Below, one piece after another: positions 7,221 through 10,625 of a DNA stretch of 10,625 nt. Under the pieces are notes generated by a model, which ran no database searches, was not told the origin of the DNA, and was given only the letters and a program-made list of their open reading frames with translations. Source of the stretch: Gemmatimonadota bacterium (lineage in GTDB: Bacteria > Gemmatimonadota > Gemmatimonadetes > Gemmatimonadales > GWC2-71-9); assembly GCA_016180765.1 (NCBI GenBank), contig JACPAP010000056.1:1-10625 (forward strand), in the 5' to 3' direction. The position numbers were made by a program, and so were the translations under genes. Numbering within the stretch: the first letter of the stretch is position 1; each line of letters opens with the position of its first letter.

Positions 7221-7267
7221 GAGTCGGGGCAATCTAGCAGGAAACACGGCCGGCGCTGGCCCGACCC

Positions 7268-9040
7268 TCAGGCCTCCTGCAGCAACGCCCGATCGTACGC
7301 CGTCAGGATGTCTTGGCGCGAGATCAGTCCCAGGAGTCTCTGTCCGTCGGAGGCGTCCACCACCGCCAGGTAGTGGCTGCCCCGCAGGCTGATCCGCTTG
7401 AGCGCCGTCCGCAGCGAGTCGTCCGGGGCAACCCGCTCGTACTGCTGGCTGGCGAGATCCCCGGCCACCAGCACGGGGGCCAGCTCCTCCGCGGACGCCA
7501 GCACCGTTCGCAGGTCATCGTAGGTGATCATCCCGACCAGGTTCCCGTTCGCGTCCAGCACCGGAAACTCCGTCTGTGGGGTCGTGGCGATGGCCTGGAC
7601 GATCTGCCGCACCGAGGCGGTCTCGGGGATCACGTGCGGCGTGGCATTGTAGCAGTCGCCCACTTTGAGCCGCTCCAGCAGGGCGGTGTCCTGGCCGTGC
7701 GAGATGGTCTCTCCCTTCTTGACCAGCCAGGCGGAGTAGATCGAGTGCGGGTACAGCAGGCGTGCCGTGAGGTACCCCAGGGCCCCGCACAGCATCAGGG
7801 GGAGGATGAGCTGGTAGTCGCTGGTCATTTCGAACACGATCATGATCGCGGTGAGCGGCGCGTGGGTGCTGCCGGCCACCAGCCCCGCCATGCCCACCAG
7901 CGCGAACGCCTCCGGTACGATGCCGAACCCCGGGAGCAGGTCGCGCGCGGCCACGGCGAGTCCACCGCCCAGCGTGGCGCCAATGAACAGGGCCGGGGTG
8001 AATACCCCGCCCGCGCGCACCGCGCCGATGGTGACCGCGGTCGCCACCAGTTTGGTGAATGCCAGGGCCACCAGAAACCACGCCTCGCGCCGCGTCACGA
8101 TGGACAGGCTCAGCGTCTCGTGCCCATGGCCCCACAGATCGTTGCGGAACGCCACGTCCAGCGCGCCCACCACCAACCCCGCGATCAGCACCTGCCCCCA
8201 CCAGCCGCGCGGGACCCGCGCCAGGAGATCGCTCACGCGATGCGTGGTCCGCGTGTACAGCACCGCCACCACGCCGGTGGCGATGCCCAGCAGGGCGTAA
8301 GCGACCAGCTCGCTGGCCGAGCCCACGGTGTATTCGCGCGGGATGGCGATGGCCGGCGAGTTACCAAAGGCGGCCCGCGAGACCACCGCGGCGATGACCG
8401 AAGACACCAATACCGGCGCGAACGACTGCGACCCGAAGGTGCCCATGACCTTCTCGAGCGAGAAGAACACGCCCGCGATGGGGGCGTTGAACGCGGCGGA
8501 AATACCGGACGCGGCGCCGCACGCGACCAGCACCTTGAGCCGGTTGGGTCCGGAGCGGAAGAACCGGCCGATGAGCGAGCCCAGGGCGGCGCCGGTGACG
8601 GCCATCGGCCCCTCGGCGCCGGCGGAGCCGCCGGTGCCGATGGTGACCGCGGCGGCGGCCGCCTTGACCGCCACGGGCACGGCCTTGATCACGCCGCCTC
8701 GCTTGGCGACCGCCCGCATGACGTCTGCCACGTTTTCGCCGTCCGAGTCCGCGGTGCCGTGGCGCACCGCGGCCCGGGCCAGCGCGATTCCGGCGGTCAC
8801 CACCACCAGGATCGCGAGACCGCCCAGCCCGGTGAGCCGCGCCGCCGTGGTCAGGGCCACGCCCTGCGACAGGTCGATCAGCTTGTAGAAGACGATGGCC
8901 GCGACGCCCACCGTGGCGCCGATGGCGACCGCAAAGCCGAGCAGCAGGGTGTTTTCGTCGTAGCCGAGGGCCGCCAACCGGCGCACCAGCTCCTGGCCGC
9001 GGCGTGCCAGGGCGGGGAGGGGACTCGCGTCTTCCGGCAT
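7268..9040 (-). CDS. ClC-family chloride channel/antiporter with two CBS domains
   Basis: Inner-membrane anion channel or anion/proton exchanger, 590 residues from ATG 9040. The ClC membrane domain spans about 30-440, with very hydrophobic helices throughout. Filter motifs: GTGGSAGAEGP (135-145; E143 matches the gating Glu of GREGP), FNAPIAGVFFSLEK (184-197, approximate ends), AGGVFTPALFIG (343-354), and SIYSAW with Y435, equivalent to the anion-binding Tyr. C-terminal CBS domains lie at about 459-515 and 525-588 and probably bind a nucleotide that tunes transport. Odd: the usual GSGIP is DGENVAD here, GREGP is GAEGP, and Lys196 stands where exchangers have the inner proton Glu. Longer upstream extension in this frame would run antisense into the neighbouring lipoprotein gene and lacks ClC character, so I chose 9040. 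No SD; an AT-rich TATTAT lies about 12 bases upstream, so a very short leader is possible. Confidence 0.93.
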   Translation of the reverse strand: MPEDASPLPALARRGQELVRRLAALGYDENTLLLGFAVAIGATVGVAAIVFYKLIDLSQGVALTTAARLTGLGGLAILVVVTAGIALARAAVRHGTADSDGENVADVMRAVAKRGGVIKAVPVAVKAAAAAVTIGTGGSAGAEGPMAVTGAALGSLIGRFFRSGPNRLKVLVACGAASGISAAFNAPIAGVFFSLEKVMGTFGSQSFAPVLVSSVIAAVVSRAAFGNSPAIAIPREYTVGSASELVAYALLGIATGVVAVLYTRTTHRVSDLLARVPRGWWGQVLIAGLVVGALDVAFRNDLWGHGHETLSLSIVTRREAWFLVALAFTKLVATAVTIGAVRAGGVFTPALFIGATLGGGLAVAARDLLPGFGIVPEAFALVGMAGLVAGSTHAPLTAIMIVFEMTSDYQLILPLMLCGALGYLTARLLYPHSIYSAWLVKKGETISHGQDTALLERLKVGDCYNATPHVIPETASVRQIVQAIATTPQTEFPVLDANGNLVGMITYDDLRTVLASAEELAPVLVAGDLASQQYERVAPDDSLRTALKRISLRGSHYLAVVDASDGQRLLGLISRQDILTAYDRALLQEA

Positions 9041-9049
9041 GGCGTGCGC

Positions 9050-9062
9050 AAGATAATATGGT
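9050..9062. promoter_or_regulatory. Possible divergent promoter core
   Basis: AAGATAATATGG is an isolated AT-rich island in the 52-bp gap between divergent genes. GATAAT (9052-9057) on the + strand and TATTAT on the - strand (9053-9058) both resemble -10 boxes, for the amidohydrolase and the ClC gene respectively. I see no good -35 box on either side, so this rests on composition and position. Confidence 0.35.
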
Positions 9063-9074
9063 CCAAACGGTCCG

Positions 9075-9080
9075 AAGGAG
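9075..9080 (+). promoter_or_regulatory. Possible Shine-Dalgarno of the amidohydrolase
   Basis: AAGGAG ends 12 bases before the GTG at 9093, rather long but the only SD-like sequence. It supports the GTG, which is the only start codon between the upstream in-frame TAA (9054-9056) and the signal peptide. Confidence 0.45.
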
Positions 9081-9092
9081 CTAACGGGAAAG

Positions 9093-10625
9093 GTGAAACC
9101 GGAAACGGAAAACCGGAAACGGAACGGCTTCCTACTCGTCTGTGCCGTGCTGGGCGTCGCGTCGGGGTGCGGTGGGCCGTCGGGGGCCGCCAAGCCGTAC
9201 CACCTGCTGATCTCCGGCGGGACCGTCGTTGACGGCACCGGGCAACCGCGATTCCGGGCGGATGTGGCCGTGCGGGGGGATCGGATCGTGCGGGTGAGTC
9301 GGGAGCCGATGCCGACCGACTCCGCCGCGGTGGTCCTCGATGCCGAGGGCCTGATCGTCGCCCCCGGGTTCTGGGACAACCACGCCCACATCGCCACCAC
9401 CATTCACGAGCATCCGCTGGCGGAGAACTTCATCCGGCAGGGCATCACCACCATCATCGCGAGCTTGCATAGCGGGGCGCAGCCGTATCCGTTGGAGGAC
9501 TACGCGCGCTCCCTGCGCATCGCACCCAATGTGGGCTTCTTCGCGGGACACTGGTGGGTACGGCGGGAAATCATCGGGATGGCCAACCGTGACCCCTCGC
9601 CGGACGAGCTGGAGCGGATGAAGTCGCTGGTCGAGGAGACCATGCGCCAGGGTGCCCTTGGCCTCTCGACCGGATTGCTCTATGTGCCCGCCAATTACGC
9701 CAAGACCGAGGAGATCGTCGAGCTGGCCAAGGTCGCGGCCCGCTACGGCGGGATCTATGTCACGCACATGCGCGATGAGGGGCGGGGACTGATCGGCTCA
9801 GTGGCCGAGACCATCCGGATTGCGGCGGAGGCGGGGATCCCGGCGCAGATCAACCATCACAAGGCGGTGGGCGCCAGCCAGTGGGGATGGAGTGCCCGCA
9901 CGCTGGCCATGATCGATTCAGCGCGCGCGGCGGGGTTAGACCTCAAGCACGATCTCTATCCCTACACAGCTTCCAGCACGGGCTCCAACATCCTGTTCCC
10001 GCCCTGGTCGCTGGCCGGCGGGCAAGATTCCTTGGTCGCGCGGCTGAACGACCCGACGACCCGTGGAACCATCGAACGGGAGATGGTTCCGCTGATGGAA
10101 GAGGAGCGTGGTGGTGGCGATCTCTCCCGCATACAGTTCCGGGTGGTGCCGTCGGACCGCCGCTATGACGGCAAGACGCTGGCCGACCTGGCTCGGGACC
10201 GCCGCATGCCGATGACCACGCAGACCGGCATCCGGCTGGTGATCGAGCTGCAGCTGCAGGGCGGCTTCAGCGCCATCTACCACAGTATCAACGAGGACGA
10301 CGTCCGGCGGATCATGCGGCACCCGCTGGCCATGTTCGAGACCGACGGCGATCCGGTGGAGATCGGCGTCGGCTTTCCCCATCCGCGGAGTTACGGCACC
10401 TTCCCGCGTATCCTGGCGCGCTACGTCCGGGAGCTGGGTGTGCTGACGTTGGAAGAAGCGATCCAGAAGATGGCCTCCATGCCCGCGGAGCAAATGGGGC
10501 AGACGGAGCGCGGAACGCTGCGGGAGGGGGCCTACGCGGACCTCACCGTGTTCGACGCCGGCGCAGTGCAGGATCGCGCCAGCTACACCGACCCGCACCA
10601 GTACTCAGTGGGGATCCGGCACGTG
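9093..10625 (+). CDS. Lipoprotein amidohydrolase, N-acyl-D-amino-acid deacylase type, 3' partial
   Basis: Zinc amidohydrolase resembling D-aminoacylases, which remove acyl groups from N-acyl-D-amino acids; actual substrate unknown. 511 codons are present and the gene runs off the window. The N-terminus has a basic stretch, then FLLVCAVLGVASGC: a lipoprotein signal with lipobox ASGC (Cys26), so the enzyme should be lipid-anchored outside the cytoplasm. TIM-barrel features: SGGTVVDGTG (41-50), metal site PGFWDNHAHI (91-100, His-x-His), QGALGLSTGLLYVP (186-199), YVTHMRDEG (222-230), INHHK (253-257), FETDGD (415-420, candidate catalytic Asp418), HPRSYGTF (430-437), and the closing REGAYADLTVFD (478-489, approximate). 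Classic D-aminoacylases have a metal-site Cys in VGNCG after the GITT strand; here that stretch is ASLHSG. Residues 2-11 are encoded by a 14-bp tandem repeat. It is divergent from the ClC gene. Confidence 0.9.
   Translation, partial: MKPETENRKRNGFLLVCAVLGVASGCGGPSGAAKPYHLLISGGTVVDGTGQPRFRADVAVRGDRIVRVSREPMPTDSAAVVLDAEGLIVAPGFWDNHAHIATTIHEHPLAENFIRQGITTIIASLHSGAQPYPLEDYARSLRIAPNVGFFAGHWWVRREIIGMANRDPSPDELERMKSLVEETMRQGALGLSTGLLYVPANYAKTEEIVELAKVAARYGGIYVTHMRDEGRGLIGSVAETIRIAAEAGIPAQINHHKAVGASQWGWSARTLAMIDSARAAGLDLKHDLYPYTASSTGSNILFPPWSLAGGQDSLVARLNDPTTRGTIEREMVPLMEEERGGGDLSRIQFRVVPSDRRYDGKTLADLARDRRMPMTTQTGIRLVIELQLQGGFSAIYHSINEDDVRRIMRHPLAMFETDGDPVEIGVGFPHPRSYGTFPRILARYVRELGVLTLEEAIQKMASMPAEQMGQTERGTLREGAYADLTVFDAGAVQDRASYTDPHQYSVGIRHV
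9097..9124 (+). repeat. Perfect 14-bp tandem duplication at a gene start
   Basis: AACCGGAAACGGAA occurs twice without a gap (9097-9110, 9111-9124), directly after the GTG AAA of the lipoprotein gene. The purine-rich character extends upstream (ACGGGAAAGG from about 9084), with a rough 6-8 bp sub-period. The unit is not a multiple of three, so gain or loss of a copy would shift the frame before the signal peptide. Confidence 0.8.

Noticed and set aside
7221..7247. GTG at 7247 as the barrel gene start
   Set aside because: It adds MFPARLPRL before the signal peptide and has no SD; the ATG at 7220 gives a standard signal peptide. Not fully excluded.
7313..9232. A 639-codon + strand frame opposite the ClC gene
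   Set aside because: Arg/His/Gly-rich composition without any family signal; the opposite strand encodes clear ClC and CBS motifs.
9041..9403. A 121-residue N-terminal extension of the ClC gene
   Set aside because: It would run antisense into the lipoprotein amidohydrolase and contains repeat-derived Phe/Ser/Val runs; the ATG at 9040 gives a normal ClC start.

Overview
This is a GC-rich (roughly 68-70 %) bacterial chromosomal window with housekeeping genes and no phage, plasmid or CRISPR content. The style of the proteins (a Gemmatimonadota-like DXS variant, a secreted D-aminoacylase-like lipoprotein, an outer-membrane barrel) suggests a diderm, probably Gemmatimonadota or a relative. That is an inference from remembered families, not a search result.

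Left half, + strand (1-5517): an isoprenoid/NADP/DNA-repair cluster, ispA (5' end cut by the window), dxs, nadK, recN. The first three are tightly packed: the dxs Shine-Dalgarno lies inside the end of ispA, and an ATGA joins dxs to the original nadK start. IspA and DXS supply the chain-building and first steps of MEP isoprenoid synthesis, NadK makes NADP, and RecN acts in double-strand-break repair. The order matches the widespread xseA-xseB-ispA-dxs-tlyA-nadK-recN arrangement, but tlyA is absent. The N-terminus of nadK appears broken by an out-of-frame deletion.

The nadK-recN gap (about 200 bp) is mostly a large, near-symmetrical inverted-repeat element. A shorter relative sits in the 77-bp gap after recN, so this looks like a dispersed palindromic repeat family. 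In addition, dxs and recN each carry a short in-frame array of a related 9-bp unit.

Right half: two minus-strand genes, an outer-membrane beta-barrel-like protein of unknown function (5595-7220) and, upstream of it, a ClC-type anion channel/transporter with two C-terminal CBS domains (7268-9040). Across a 52-bp divergent promoter region, a + strand lipoprotein amidohydrolase of the N-acyl-D-amino-acid deacylase type starts at 9093 and runs off the window. A perfect 14-bp tandem duplication lies right behind its GTG start codon.

No tRNA, rRNA, riboswitch, insertion sequence or CRISPR array was recognised. The best candidates for something undescribed are the palindromic repeat family, the 14-bp tandem repeat at the amidohydrolase start, and the unusual ClC filter residues.
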